Positions 28,054 through 37,515 of a stretch of 64,000 nt of DNA are shown here, piece by piece. Position numbers and translations under genes: made by a program. A model generated the notes under the pieces. That model had not been told where the DNA came from. It did no database searches and saw only the letters and a program-made list of their open reading frames with translations. How positions within the stretch are numbered: the first letter of the stretch is position 1; each line of letters starts with the position of its first letter. Source of the DNA: Winogradskyella vidalii (lineage in GTDB: Bacteria > Bacteroidota > Bacteroidia > Flavobacteriales > Flavobacteriaceae); contig NZ_JABFDG010000004.1 in assembly GCF_013403955.1 (NCBI RefSeq), forward strand, positions 62,001 through 126,000, in the 5' to 3' direction.

Positions 28054-29094
28054 CTATCGAGAACCCTTTTTTAAGGGGTTTTTACCATAGTGATTATATA
28101 CCGCTCTCAGTTTAAAAATTTGGGTTGCAGCTACAATAGCTTGCTTCATAGAGTTTTCGTCCGCAACCCCTTTTCCAGCGATTTCGTAGGCTGTACCGTG
28201 ATCCGGAGACGTTCTTACTTTATCTAAGCCTGCGGTATAATTAACGCCCTGTCCAAAAGTTATGGTTTTAAAAGGGATTAAACCTTGATCGTGATAGGAC
28301 GCAATAATAGCATCAAAATTCTTAAACGTGTCAGATCCAAAAAAACTATCTGCTGAATAAGGTCCATAAACTAAATGACCGCCCGACTTTATTTTTTCTA
28401 AAGCTGGCTTTAAAACCGTATCATCTTCATCACCAATGACACCATTATCTCCAGCATGTGGATTAATAGCTAAAACAGCAACTTTTGGTTTTCTAATGCC
28501 AAAATCTTGTTTTAAAGACTTTATTACAGTGGCAATTTTTTCCTTTATAAGATTTTCCGTGATAGTTTCACTAGCATCTTTAAGTGGTACATGATCTGTT
28601 AAAAGTCCAACACGTAGAGTGTCTGACACCATAAACATTAGACTTTTACCATTTAAGGCTTTAGCTAAATAATCGGTGTGACCTGGAAAATTAAATTTTT
28701 CAGATTGAATATTGTGTTTGTTAATTGGTGCGGTTACCAAGACATCAATAGTCCCTTCTTTTAAAGCATTTGTTGCTGCTTCTAATGATTTAATAGCGTA
28801 TTCGCCTATTTTTTTGTCTTCCTTACCGAAATCTATTTTAACAGTTTCGTTCCATACATTTACAACATTAACTTTTCCAACGACGACTTTATCTGGAGAA
28901 TCAATATTAAAAAAATTGATTTTACTTTTAAAATGGTTCTTAAAAAACTGCATGGTTTTACCGTTTGCAAAAATAACAGGTGTATTTAGCTCTAAAGTCC
29001 TTGGGTCTTCATAGGCTTTAATAATAATCTCTGGGCCAATTCCATTAAGGTCACCAACTGATATTCCGACGATGACCGATTCATTTTGCTTCAT
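28054..29094 (-). CDS. pdxA: 4-hydroxythreonine-4-phosphate dehydrogenase
   Basis: A 346-residue metal-dependent dehydrogenase of pyridoxal-phosphate biosynthesis. Conserved segments are ISVGDLNGIGPEI at the start, TAPINKHNI, GHTDYLAKAL, SYHDQGLIPFK and SPDHGTAYEIAG, covering the metal-ligand histidines. Length is normal. It runs in the same direction as DUF177-rpmF, 67 bases upstream of them, and is divergent from ribE. Confidence 0.97.
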   Translation of the reverse strand: MKQNESVIVGISVGDLNGIGPEIIIKAYEDPRTLELNTPVIFANGKTMQFFKNHFKSKINFFNIDSPDKVVVGKVNVVNVWNETVKIDFGKEDKKIGEYAIKSLEAATNALKEGTIDVLVTAPINKHNIQSEKFNFPGHTDYLAKALNGKSLMFMVSDTLRVGLLTDHVPLKDASETITENLIKEKIATVIKSLKQDFGIRKPKVAVLAINPHAGDNGVIGDEDDTVLKPALEKIKSGGHLVYGPYSADSFFGSDTFKNFDAIIASYHDQGLIPFKTITFGQGVNYTAGLDKVRTSPDHGTAYEIAGKGVADENSMKQAIVAATQIFKLRAVYNHYGKNPLKKGSR

Positions 29095-29232
29095 ATATTT
29101 GTATTATCTTAATTGGTATAGAAAATAATAAAGATTTTATTTTAATCAAAGTTTCTATACACTAAACAAAGCGCTATTCCATTAATTGGTTTTAACTTTG
29201 TGACTACAAATTTAACTAAATAAAGTACAAAA

Positions 29233-29823
29233 ATGTTTACAGGAATTATTGAAGATCTAGGCACAATTGATAAATTAGTAAAAGAAGGTGGTAATCTGCA
29301 TATTACTGTACGTGCTTCTGTAACAAATGAATTAAAAATAGATCAGAGTGTAGCGCATAATGGCGTTTGTTTAACCGTTGTTGGTATTGACGGAAACACC
29401 TATACCGTAACGGTTATACAAGAAACCCTTGAAAAAACCAATCTTGGCTTCTTAAAAAGTAAAGATTTTGTAAATATAGAACGCGCCATGAAACTCGGTG
29501 ACCGACTAGATGGTCATATTGTTCAAGGACATGTCGATCAAACAGCGAAGTGCATTTCTATTGTTGAAGCAGACGGCAGTTGGGTGTTTACTTTTGAATA
29601 TGATAAAAATCTGAATAATATTACTATTGAAAAAGGATCTATTACTGTAAACGGGGTGAGTCTAACTGTGGTTAATTCTCAGTTGAATCGTTTTTCTGTA
29701 GCTATAATACCTTATACTTTTAATCATACGACTTTTAAAAACTTAAAAGTAGACGACACGGTAAATCTAGAATTTGATGTGATCGGAAAATACGTAACAC
29801 GCTTAAATGAGCTACGCTCTTAA
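29233..29823 (+). CDS. ribE: Riboflavin synthase, alpha subunit
   Basis: A 196-residue enzyme that dismutates 6,7-dimethyl-8-ribityllumazine to riboflavin. It starts MFTGIIEDLGTI and has two lumazine-binding repeats (about 1-95 and 96-190), with GDRLDGHIVQGHVDQ in the first-second junction. A -7-like box TAACTTTG lies at about 29189-29196, roughly 36 bases before the ATG. No FMN riboswitch is visible upstream. Its stop overlaps the stop codon of the convergent small gene by 4 bases. Confidence 0.96.
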   Translation: MFTGIIEDLGTIDKLVKEGGNLHITVRASVTNELKIDQSVAHNGVCLTVVGIDGNTYTVTVIQETLEKTNLGFLKSKDFVNIERAMKLGDRLDGHIVQGHVDQTAKCISIVEADGSWVFTFEYDKNLNNITIEKGSITVNGVSLTVVNSQLNRFSVAIIPYTFNHTTFKNLKVDDTVNLEFDVIGKYVTRLNELRS

Positions 29824-30017
29824 TTACTAGGCTTGTTTAGTTTAAAAGATTTATAAACACCATAACCTAAAGCTACAATAAATAGAACAACAATACCACC
29901 ATCTATAGGTAGCCCTGGAGGTGGTGGAGGTGCGGGTGGCGGAGGCATATCCTGAGCCATAGATGCGAAACCTACAAAAAAAACTAAGATTGAGGCTAAC
30001 AAATTTTTCTTCTGCAT
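29820..30017 (-). CDS. Small PID-CTERM-like membrane protein
   Basis: A 65-residue protein with a signal peptide (SILVFFVGFASMAQ), a proline-rich mature stretch (PPPPAPPPPPGLPIDGG), one membrane helix and a short basic tail (YKSFKLNK). The LPIDGG segment followed by a helix and basic end fits the PID-CTERM sorting-signal family of Bacteroidota, proposed to be handled by an exosortase-like enzyme. A longer frame starts at 30065, but the codon for MQKKN at 30017 gives the proper signal peptide. No sortase is nearby. Confidence 0.65.
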   Translation of the reverse strand: MQKKNLLASILVFFVGFASMAQDMPPPPAPPPPPGLPIDGGIVVLFIVALGYGVYKSFKLNKPSN

Positions 30018-30221
30018 TCTATTATTTATAACGGTGTAAAAGTATAAAAAAAAACGAATTGACAAAATTTAAACGTTTATAAATATCCACGAACGGTTAT
30101 TTTTTATCGACAAAACGCAAAATATTAGGCTATTTTAGGGAAGTCACCTACATTTAACGCAAATATAATATTAAAAACATTTTTCAAACCTAAAATACGT
30201 ATTTAATTCCCAAAGTGTTTT

Positions 30222-32720
30222 TTAAAAATAAACACGTAACACTGCATTAGTTGTAATTCCTAATGAATATCTAGAAAATTCATTCACATTGCCTTCCGAA
30301 CTAATCCTATAATAGTTGTTAATCGGATTTTCTATATCTGATAAATTCCATGCCGAAATACCAACTTCTGAACGGAACGTTTTATTAATTTTAAATTTAT
30401 ACAGTGCCGAAACATCAATTCTTAAATACTCTTGCAAGCGCTCCGAATTAGCACGACTATAATTAATATCTCCGTTCACTACTTCTTGTTCTGAAATTGG
30501 CACTGATGTTGGTTTTCCAAACCTATAATTTAAACCAGCCGAAATATTCCAAGAGTCATTACTATAGGTTGTGCCCAATGTAAAGGCGTGAGAGATATCA
30601 AAATTACTTGGAAACTCAATTTCTTCGAGGGTTTCAAACGTATAATCATTTAAAAGATAAGCATAACTTAGCCACGTATTTAAGTTTTTGAAATTTTTTC
30701 GGACTAAAAATTCAGCGCCATAAACCTCATAACTTCCTTTTTCTTTTTCAAATTCATATTTAGTAGTAAAACCTTGGCTTTGTGTGGTAATACCATCTAC
30801 CGTTTTATAATAAGCTTTGGCATCTAACAACCAGCCTTTATTTTTATAAAGCAATCCTACAGAGGCTTGTTTACTTTTAATTATAGGAATACTATCATTA
30901 TCTGTAAGTTGCCAACGTCGTTTTTCAACGCCTAAAAAATCATTTTGAAAATTAATAATCTGTGAGGTATTTTGGTGTTTAAACTCCCCTAAAGCTTCAA
31001 ATTCAAAATGCGCTCCTAAGGCTTTTCTAACACTAACACGAGGTTCAATGATTAGCGCATCAAACTTTTCAATATAATTAACTCTCGATCCAACTTTCAC
31101 AGTAAAATCTTTAGTGTCATTTTGAAACTGCACTTGTGCAAAAGCGGCTTGTTCTCTTAAAACTTCTTCATCACGCCTTACATATCTTGGGGCATCAATA
31201 TCATTGAGATTGGTAACTTTAGTCTCAATAAAATTATAACCCAAATTAAATTGCCATTGGTTCTGAGTATAAAAACTTTCAAATTTAACCGAAGTTTCCG
31301 ATACTACATTTTCTTGTAAAAAGCGTTGTTCTGCAATAACATTCGCATTTATAGCTTGTAACTTATAATCAGTGTTATAAACACTAAGAGTTGTACTAAA
31401 TTTATCGTTCCACGCTCTTTTATAGTTTAAACCTGCAGAAATATTATTCTGAGAGATACTACTTTCTTTCGTTTCTAAAGCACCATTAGAAAAAGCCGAC
31501 TCATCAAAAGTTAAATCATTATAAACGCGTAAAAAATTTAACCGAATAAAATCTTTATCGGTTGGATTATATAGCCAGCGTACCGAAGTATCATAGAAAT
31601 CGAAAGACTGATTAGAATTGGTAACATTAAAAGTGTTTTCCTCAATTTCGGTGTGCTGTGTGACACGTTCAAAATAAGCATCGTAAGTTGGTGTTCGTAC
31701 CAAGTCGTCAATAGATTTCCTTCCTGCAATTTGAACGGATGATGTTGTTCCAAAGGGAATATTTAAAAATACATCTGCATTAAGTAGATTAACACCAAAA
31801 GCCCCTTTAAAATTAGATTCGATTGCTTTGTTAGATTGCATAGCAATAGTCCCTGAAACACCATCAGTATACGAGGCATCTGTACCATTATTAATTACTG
31901 TAGCTGTTTGGGTCATTTGTGGATTAAAACTTGAAATCAGTCCGAAAAAATGACTCGATTGATACATTTTAATACCATCCCAAAGCATTAGATTCTGATC
32001 GTGAGAACCACCTCTAATGTTTAAATTAGATACGGTTTCATCTACACTCAATACACTTGGTAATGCCTGAACGGTTTGTAAGACATCCGATTCAATGAGT
32101 CCTGGTAACAAGGTAAACTTACTGTAGTCTATAGAAACACTTCCATCTTGACGTTTATCGATACCTTTTACAAGGTAACCATTGAGTAACACAGAACTAA
32201 AAAGTTGGGCTTCTTCAATAAGCGTTATGGTATCACAACTTTCGAGATTAAAAAATTTGGCTTGGCGTTCTATGGTTTTAAAACCGATAAATCGAATCAT
32301 CAATTCAGCTTCTTCAGAAGGTATTTCAATTTCAAAATACCCCGCATCATCCGTTACTGCATATTCATTTTGGGTAGTAATGGTAGCACCGTACAACGGT
32401 AATCCGGAGTTGTCTTTTATATAACCACAGATACTTATCGCCTCTGTAATAGAAATAACATAATCACTAATTTTTGTAAACGTTAAATTGGTTTGCTGTT
32501 CTAGATTTTCAATTTTCGCATTGATACTGAGGTCTTCTGAAGTAGAAACAACGTAAATATCTTTTAGAAGGTCACTTTTATAATTAAACGTAATATTATG
32601 CGCTTTAGAAATCGCATTGAGCGCATTAATAATTGAAACTTCCTGAGTATTGGTTTGTCCTTTCGCAACGGCGCAAAAAAGCAAACTGAAAATACAGGTT
32701 AAGTAACTAGTTTTTAGCAT
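30222..32720 (-). CDS. TonB-dependent receptor with N-terminal STN domain
   Basis: An 832-residue outer-membrane receptor. After a signal peptide (VAKGQTNTQ) comes an STN-type domain (about 24-92), then a carboxypeptidase-regulatory-like domain (about 93-180), a plug (with LPSVLSVDETVSNLNIRGGS), and a beta-barrel ending in an aromatic residue (VLRVYF). The STN domain with FecR and ECF sigma genes upstream fits cell-surface signalling in which ligand binding releases the sigma factor. No SusD partner follows, so the substrate may be a metal chelate or another small ligand. Its start overlaps the fecR end by 14 bases. Confidence 0.9.
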   Translation of the reverse strand: MLKTSYLTCIFSLLFCAVAKGQTNTQEVSIINALNAISKAHNITFNYKSDLLKDIYVVSTSEDLSINAKIENLEQQTNLTFTKISDYVISITEAISICGYIKDNSGLPLYGATITTQNEYAVTDDAGYFEIEIPSEEAELMIRFIGFKTIERQAKFFNLESCDTITLIEEAQLFSSVLLNGYLVKGIDKRQDGSVSIDYSKFTLLPGLIESDVLQTVQALPSVLSVDETVSNLNIRGGSHDQNLMLWDGIKMYQSSHFFGLISSFNPQMTQTATVINNGTDASYTDGVSGTIAMQSNKAIESNFKGAFGVNLLNADVFLNIPFGTTSSVQIAGRKSIDDLVRTPTYDAYFERVTQHTEIEENTFNVTNSNQSFDFYDTSVRWLYNPTDKDFIRLNFLRVYNDLTFDESAFSNGALETKESSISQNNISAGLNYKRAWNDKFSTTLSVYNTDYKLQAINANVIAEQRFLQENVVSETSVKFESFYTQNQWQFNLGYNFIETKVTNLNDIDAPRYVRRDEEVLREQAAFAQVQFQNDTKDFTVKVGSRVNYIEKFDALIIEPRVSVRKALGAHFEFEALGEFKHQNTSQIINFQNDFLGVEKRRWQLTDNDSIPIIKSKQASVGLLYKNKGWLLDAKAYYKTVDGITTQSQGFTTKYEFEKEKGSYEVYGAEFLVRKNFKNLNTWLSYAYLLNDYTFETLEEIEFPSNFDISHAFTLGTTYSNDSWNISAGLNYRFGKPTSVPISEQEVVNGDINYSRANSERLQEYLRIDVSALYKFKINKTFRSEVGISAWNLSDIENPINNYYRISSEGNVNEFSRYSLGITTNAVLRVYF

Positions 32721-33612
32721 TGCGTAATATGACCTTTTTGTTATTTACGATAGTGTAGGTCAAACCAAGTGGTTGGCTAATGGCTTCTAGGGCACGCTCT
32801 AAATTGAGATGTTCAAAAGCGCCTGTAAACCTTAAATTATCTACAGTTATAGAGTCTGTAATTGTAAGATTATATTTATTTTCAAGTTCAGAAAATACGG
32901 CTTGAATTGGCGCATCTTTAAATACACTCATATTTTTAAGCCAATAGGGTTCGGCAATAGCAATTTCTGTTTTTTGAGCTTTACCCGATTCTAAAATAAA
33001 TTCGGATCCAGCTGGCAATTTAATCACCTCATCCATATAACTCACTTGCACTAAGCCTTCATAACAGGTAACTTTAAATATACTATCTTTAGAAAACACA
33101 TTAAACTCGGTACCTAAAACACTTACGGTTCCCGATTGAGTAGTGACGTCAAAACGCTTTCCTTTTTCCACATCAAAAAAGGCTTCTCCTTTTAAGTTTA
33201 AGGTTCTTTCCTTGTCCCAATTGGAAGGTTTATAGTCTAATTGCGATAATTCATTAAGTTCTACAACAGAATTATCTGGAAGTATTATCGTTTCATTTTG
33301 TGCTAATTCGGTTGAAATTGTATTGGTTTTATTAGTATTCCAAAACATAAATACCGCTAAAGCAATAAATAAAACTGCGGCAATTTGGGATGCTGGTTTT
33401 ATCCAATTAAAGCTTGATACTTTTTTATCTTTCAAACGTTGTTCTAAAGTTTCAAATGCAGGAACTTTAGCTCGGTGATGACCACCAAATCGCTGGGCTT
33501 CTTCTACAATTTCTTCATACAAATCAGCATCCTCTAAAGCTTTAAAAGCTTTCGCTTCTGCTTCAGATAAATCATTATCCAACCATTTTTTTAATAAATA
33601 TTCTTTGTCCAT
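32707..33612 (-). CDS. FecR family anti-sigma regulator
   Basis: A 301-residue membrane protein. The cytoplasmic N-terminus (KKWLDNDLSEAEAKAFKAL) is the sigma-binding part, one membrane helix lies near residues 73-90, and the periplasmic FecR domain (SVVELNELSQLDY, LKGEAFFDVEKG, GTEFNVFS) is followed by a C-terminal STN-contacting domain (DAPIQAVFSELENKYNL). It lies between the sigma factor (55-base gap) and the TonB receptor (overlap), and should relay ligand occupancy from the receptor to the sigma factor. Confidence 0.93.
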   Translation of the reverse strand: MDKEYLLKKWLDNDLSEAEAKAFKALEDADLYEEIVEEAQRFGGHHRAKVPAFETLEQRLKDKKVSSFNWIKPASQIAAVLFIALAVFMFWNTNKTNTISTELAQNETIILPDNSVVELNELSQLDYKPSNWDKERTLNLKGEAFFDVEKGKRFDVTTQSGTVSVLGTEFNVFSKDSIFKVTCYEGLVQVSYMDEVIKLPAGSEFILESGKAQKTEIAIAEPYWLKNMSVFKDAPIQAVFSELENKYNLTITDSITVDNLRFTGAFEHLNLERALEAISQPLGLTYTIVNNKKVILRNAKN

Positions 33613-33667
33613 AACTTGATGCTATACTTATAAAACAACTCAACTTATAATTGTCCCAAAATTATTT

Positions 33668-34186
33668 TTAATTAAGTTCTTCTAATTGGTCTTTTAGCTT
33701 ATTTAAAGCCGCATAAATTCTATGTCCGGCAACTTTTTTAGTGATATTTAATAGCTCACCTATTTCTTTGTGCGTTTTGCCGTCCACCTTATTTAAAAGA
33801 AAAGCGACTCGTTCTTCTTCTTTTAAACTTGCTAAAGCCATTTCATAACGTTTTGAAAATTCTTTTTTCCGCAACATAAATTCTGGCGTTTCATTAGTAT
33901 AGTCCCTTGGCTTTACTTCCTGATGTTTAAACACTATCTTTTGATGTTTTACTTCGTTTAACATCATATTATTAGCAACCGTATATAAATAAGATTTGGC
34001 GGCTTCGGGTGCAACTTTAGCACAGTTTTCCCATAACTTTATAAAAGCATCTTGCACTTTATCTGAAGGATTGAGCAAATCGCCATACTTGTAGTACAAA
34101 ATATTGCTCATGCTCTGTGCATACTTTTCATAGAGTTTAGAAAAGCGGAGTTTATCACAAGTATCTTTGTGGAGTGACTTTGGCAA
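33668..34186 (-). CDS. RNA polymerase sigma-70 factor, ECF type
   Basis: A 172-residue sigma factor with region 2 (NPSDKVQDAFIKLWEN, YLYTVANNMMLNEVKHQK) and region 4 (ALASLKEEERVAFLLNKVDG then KTHKEIGELLNITKKVAGHR). No sigma 1 or 3 regions are present, as normal for ECF factors. First gene of the sigma-FecR-TonB receptor unit, which it presumably activates. Confidence 0.94.
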   Translation of the reverse strand: MPKSLHKDTCDKLRFSKLYEKYAQSMSNILYYKYGDLLNPSDKVQDAFIKLWENCAKVAPEAAKSYLYTVANNMMLNEVKHQKIVFKHQEVKPRDYTNETPEFMLRKKEFSKRYEMALASLKEEERVAFLLNKVDGKTHKEIGELLNITKKVAGHRIYAALNKLKDQLEELN

Positions 34187-34397
34187 TTAAAGGTGGTTTT
34201 GAAATTTTAAATCTACAAAATTATATCTTTTTCAATGGACATAAAAAAGGGAATATTATTAAAACATCAAGTTTTAGATTTTATTTTAACGTGAAAAAAT
34301 ATTGGGAGATTTTACAATTTAGTTGTTTTAAAAATAGAAGCCCTAAATAACTGCTTCATTTTTTAAAAGCGCAGTGAAAATTTAAAACCTCTAAAAC

Positions 34398-34634
34398 ATG
34401 AATCAATCCATTGAAAGCAAAAAAACAATTCGATTAGTTTCTAACATAGCATTATTAAAAGAAAGCGAATTGAGGCAATACCAAAATAAAATGTTAGAAT
34501 TAAAAGAACAAGTTGAACAAGACTCTAACAACACCCTAAAAAAACACAAATATAATGTGGTACAAACGCGATTTGTTCAATTAAAATCAACTTTTAAAAG
34601 CCTTAAACAACTCGAGTTTCAATTGCATAAATAA
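34398..34634 (+). CDS. Small hypothetical coiled-coil protein
   Basis: A 78-residue, Lys- and Gln-rich, all-helical protein without signal or membrane segment (ESELRQYQNKMLELKEQVEQ). It is divergent from the sigma factor and followed by the Asp-rich lipoprotein gene 102 bases on. No family recognised. Confidence 0.5.
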   Translation: MNQSIESKKTIRLVSNIALLKESELRQYQNKMLELKEQVEQDSNNTLKKHKYNVVQTRFVQLKSTFKSLKQLEFQLHK

Positions 34635-34736
34635 AAAAATTAATAATATTCTTGGGACATTTAATTACTTAATTGTTCTAAGTATAAAGCCCCAATTAAA
34701 GGGTCCTTTTTAAAACTAATAACAAACAATTTAATT

Positions 34737-35825
34737 ATGAAAACCTTTAAACCTTTCCTTTTTGCCCTAATAGGATTATCACTAACCATGATTTCTTGTA
34801 GAACTGAAGACGATTTAAGTATTGATCCTCCAGCAGAAAGCACCTTAGAAGCTAATTCTGTTTTAGCCAGCCAGATACAAAATGTAACCATGAACGATGG
34901 TTCTGTTGATAATATCGTTTATAATGCCAATTGTTTTACTATTCAACTTCCTATAACAGTTACCATTAATGGCGTAGAATTAACCATTACTGAAGTTAAT
35001 GATTATGACGCCCTTGAAGATATTCTAGATGAATTTGACGACGATGATGATCACATTGATATCGATTTTCCTGTAACTATTATTCTTGCCGATTATACTG
35101 AAATTGAAGTAAACAGCCTAGACCAACTAGATGATTTAGCTGACGATTGCAATGACGAAAATGAAATTGACGACGATATAGAATGTTTAGATTTTGTATA
35201 TCCTATAACAGCCTCTGTTTTTAATACTAATAACGAAGTGATTGCCGCTTACACCTTCACTAACGATAATAATTTCTACGAATTTATAGACGATATCGAT
35301 GAAGACGACCTTGTTGGTTTCGAATTCCCGCTAAGTATAGTGCTTTCCGATGGTGTTGTTATTGATATTAACAACTTAAACGAATTAGAACAAGCTATTG
35401 ACGATTACGAAGATGATTGTGATGAAGATGATGACTACGACTATGGTGATGATGATTGCAATAATTGTACACCAAACCAACTAGAAGCCGTATTAACCGC
35501 TTGTTCAGATTGGCATATTGAAGAATTAGAACGTAACGACAATGATTTAGAAGACAATTACACTGGTTACTTCTTTAATTTCTTTGCCGATAATACACTT
35601 ACCGTGACTTGGGATGGAAATACCGAAAATGGAACTTGGACCACTAGTGGAACAGGAAACAATATCACCGTAACGTTTGATATTCCAGGATTTGAAAATA
35701 TTAATGCTACTTGGTATTTAGATGAAATCGACAATGATGATGATGATGATGACAACGATGTTGAAGTGAGCTTTGAAATTGGAGATGATGACGAACTAGA
35801 ATTTCAAAATAATAATTGTAACTAA
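34737..35825 (+). CDS. Asp-rich lipoprotein with repeated domains
   Basis: A 362-residue exported lipoprotein (LTMISCRTED, Cys21). The mature protein is extremely acidic and has two related beta-rich segments with a shared IxFPVxIxLxDxxxIxxNxLxxL pattern (about residues 60-145 and 150-230). A C-terminal lipocalin-like domain follows (DCNNCTPNQLEAVLTACSDW, then VTWDGNTENGTW). The next gene is a shorter paralogue of this last domain at high identity. The acidic runs may bind cations; function is unknown. Confidence 0.8.
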   Translation: MKTFKPFLFALIGLSLTMISCRTEDDLSIDPPAESTLEANSVLASQIQNVTMNDGSVDNIVYNANCFTIQLPITVTINGVELTITEVNDYDALEDILDEFDDDDDHIDIDFPVTIILADYTEIEVNSLDQLDDLADDCNDENEIDDDIECLDFVYPITASVFNTNNEVIAAYTFTNDNNFYEFIDDIDEDDLVGFEFPLSIVLSDGVVIDINNLNELEQAIDDYEDDCDEDDDYDYGDDDCNNCTPNQLEAVLTACSDWHIEELERNDNDLEDNYTGYFFNFFADNTLTVTWDGNTENGTWTTSGTGNNITVTFDIPGFENINATWYLDEIDNDDDDDDNDVEVSFEIGDDDELEFQNNNCN

Positions 35826-35857
35826 ACAAAATAACTAACAACTTAAAAAATAATATT

Positions 35858-36337
35858 ATGAAAAAAGGATTTTATTACGGCGTATTTTTAATGCTTGGCT
35901 TCTCTTTAATGTCTGCAACTTGCTCTAGTGACGACGATGATTTTAACTATGGTGATGATTGTAATAATTGTACCTCAGAACAATTAGAGTCTGTATTAAG
36001 CGCTTGTTCCGATTGGTATATCGACGATTTAGAACGCAACAATAGCGACCTAGAAAACAACTATATTGGGTATCATTTTAATTTCACTATCGATAATACG
36101 GTTACGGTAACTTGGGGTGACGAAACAGCAAGCGGAACTTGGTCAACAAGTACCTCAGGTAACAACATTTATGTAACATTTGATATTCTAGGTTTTGATG
36201 ATATTAATGACACTTGGCTATTAGATGACATTGATAATGACGATGATGACGATGACGAAGACGATGATGAATTTGAAGTCGATTTTAAAATTGGAAATGA
36301 TGAACTAGAGTTTCAAAATGCGAATTGTAACGTGTAA
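35858..36337 (+). CDS. Asp-rich lipoprotein, short paralogue of the preceding gene
   Basis: A 159-residue lipoprotein (MSATCSSDDDD) aligning along its whole mature length with the last 120 residues of the preceding protein; both share DCNNCT, ACSDW, an NNIxVTFDIxGF strand, an acidic run and LEFQN-NC at the end. A tandem partial duplication is the simplest history. The gap of 32 bases suggests one transcript, ending at the terminator at 36432. Confidence 0.8.
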   Translation: MKKGFYYGVFLMLGFSLMSATCSSDDDDFNYGDDCNNCTSEQLESVLSACSDWYIDDLERNNSDLENNYIGYHFNFTIDNTVTVTWGDETASGTWSTSTSGNNIYVTFDILGFDDINDTWLLDDIDNDDDDDDEDDDEFEVDFKIGNDELEFQNANCNV

Positions 36338-36431
36338 AAGATTGAACTGTTACAGTTCTCATCTAAACCGTTAAACCTAAATATGAATTGACTAATCCCT
36401 ATTAAAGCCCTACCTACTTGATTAATAGCAG

Positions 36432-36470
36432 ACCAACCACGAAAATATGTCGTGGTTGGTTTTTTTTATT
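36432..36470 (+). terminator. Terminator after the Asp-rich lipoprotein pair
   Basis: An 11-bp perfect stem (36432-36442 with 36450-36460), a 7-base loop and a T8 run. Confidence 0.92.
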
Positions 36471-36519
36471 CTAGACTGAAACTCGTTTATTAAAACCAAT
36501 TAAAGTTCTGTCCTAGACG

Positions 36520-37362
36520 CTAAGGTTTTAAATGTTGAAACAGCGCCTTCACCTCAGCTTCACCGTATTTGCGTTCTAGACGTCTAATAGTAAAATGTGC
36601 CGTAGCCATTTTCTGAAAATGATCCACAAACACATAGTTTAACCCACCGCCTCCAATAGCACCAACCACAGGAACCGCTTGTGCTAAAAATTTCTCACTA
36701 ATCAACAGGCTCAATCGTGTTGCTATTTTAGACAAGAAATCACTAACTGCATTAGACCCCAAAGCACCAACGCCTTTGACCAAGCCATCTAAACTAGTCT
36801 TTATTCCCGCAGCTGATATATTATTTAAAGTTGAATTTAATGCCACACGTGTCGTATAGTAACTGGTCTCCATGCCATCATCATCTTTAGCTTCACCACC
36901 AAGAGCAAAAACCTGTAAACATTGCATTTGCCCTTCTAAACTATAAATATCTTCACCTTCGCTACGCGCAATATCCATTATGGTTCGCATTAGAAAATTG
37001 GTTGTAAGTGTAACTTCCGAGGCAAAAATAGCAGTCCCAAAACCTGTAGATGACCCCAAAAATCCACTGAGCGCGCCTGTACCAGTAACAATACTTTTAT
37101 AAGTGTTTTTTGAAGGCTTTTTAAAAGTCTTGTGCTTTTGTATGGTTAGCAAATTGGCCTTAATAATCTTTAACAAGACTTTTTCTGTAATCTTTTCGAC
37201 CTTAACTAAGACTTTTTCTGGGACGTAGCTAACGCCGGTTTCTACAGTACTTCCAATTTTATTGACATTACGTATAGCCCAGCCTAAGTTTTGCATACTA
37301 GATTTCGCATGTAATAAGGCCTGTTTATCTTCTGGTGATATGGTGTTTGTAATTAGATTCAA
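36520..37362 (-). CDS. EcsC family protein
   Basis: A 280-residue protein with the EcsC core: GALSGFLGSSTGFGTAIFA, then LMRTIMDIARSEGEDIYSLE, a glycine-rich amphipathic stretch (VPVVGAIGGGGLNYVFVD) and the C-terminal HFTIRRLERKYG. Function of the family is not settled; it is a membrane-associated protein. It converges on the lipoprotein terminator and is divergent from the patatin gene. Confidence 0.85.
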   Translation of the reverse strand: MNLITNTISPEDKQALLHAKSSMQNLGWAIRNVNKIGSTVETGVSYVPEKVLVKVEKITEKVLLKIIKANLLTIQKHKTFKKPSKNTYKSIVTGTGALSGFLGSSTGFGTAIFASEVTLTTNFLMRTIMDIARSEGEDIYSLEGQMQCLQVFALGGEAKDDDGMETSYYTTRVALNSTLNNISAAGIKTSLDGLVKGVGALGSNAVSDFLSKIATRLSLLISEKFLAQAVPVVGAIGGGGLNYVFVDHFQKMATAHFTIRRLERKYGEAEVKALFQHLKP

Positions 37363-37515
37363 ATAGTAATTATTTATAATATTTGTCGGGAAATTATGAT
37401 AAATGTTACAAAGCCATTAAAACATGAGTCCTATTTAAAAATAATTTTTGCTCTATTTAATATTGAAATAACAAAAATCATTATACATTTATAAACAATC
37501 TTAAAGAGTTGTAAA

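Noticed and set aside
29095..29232. FMN riboswitch before riboflavin synthase
   Set aside because: None of the conserved FMN-element stems is visible in this 138-base gap.
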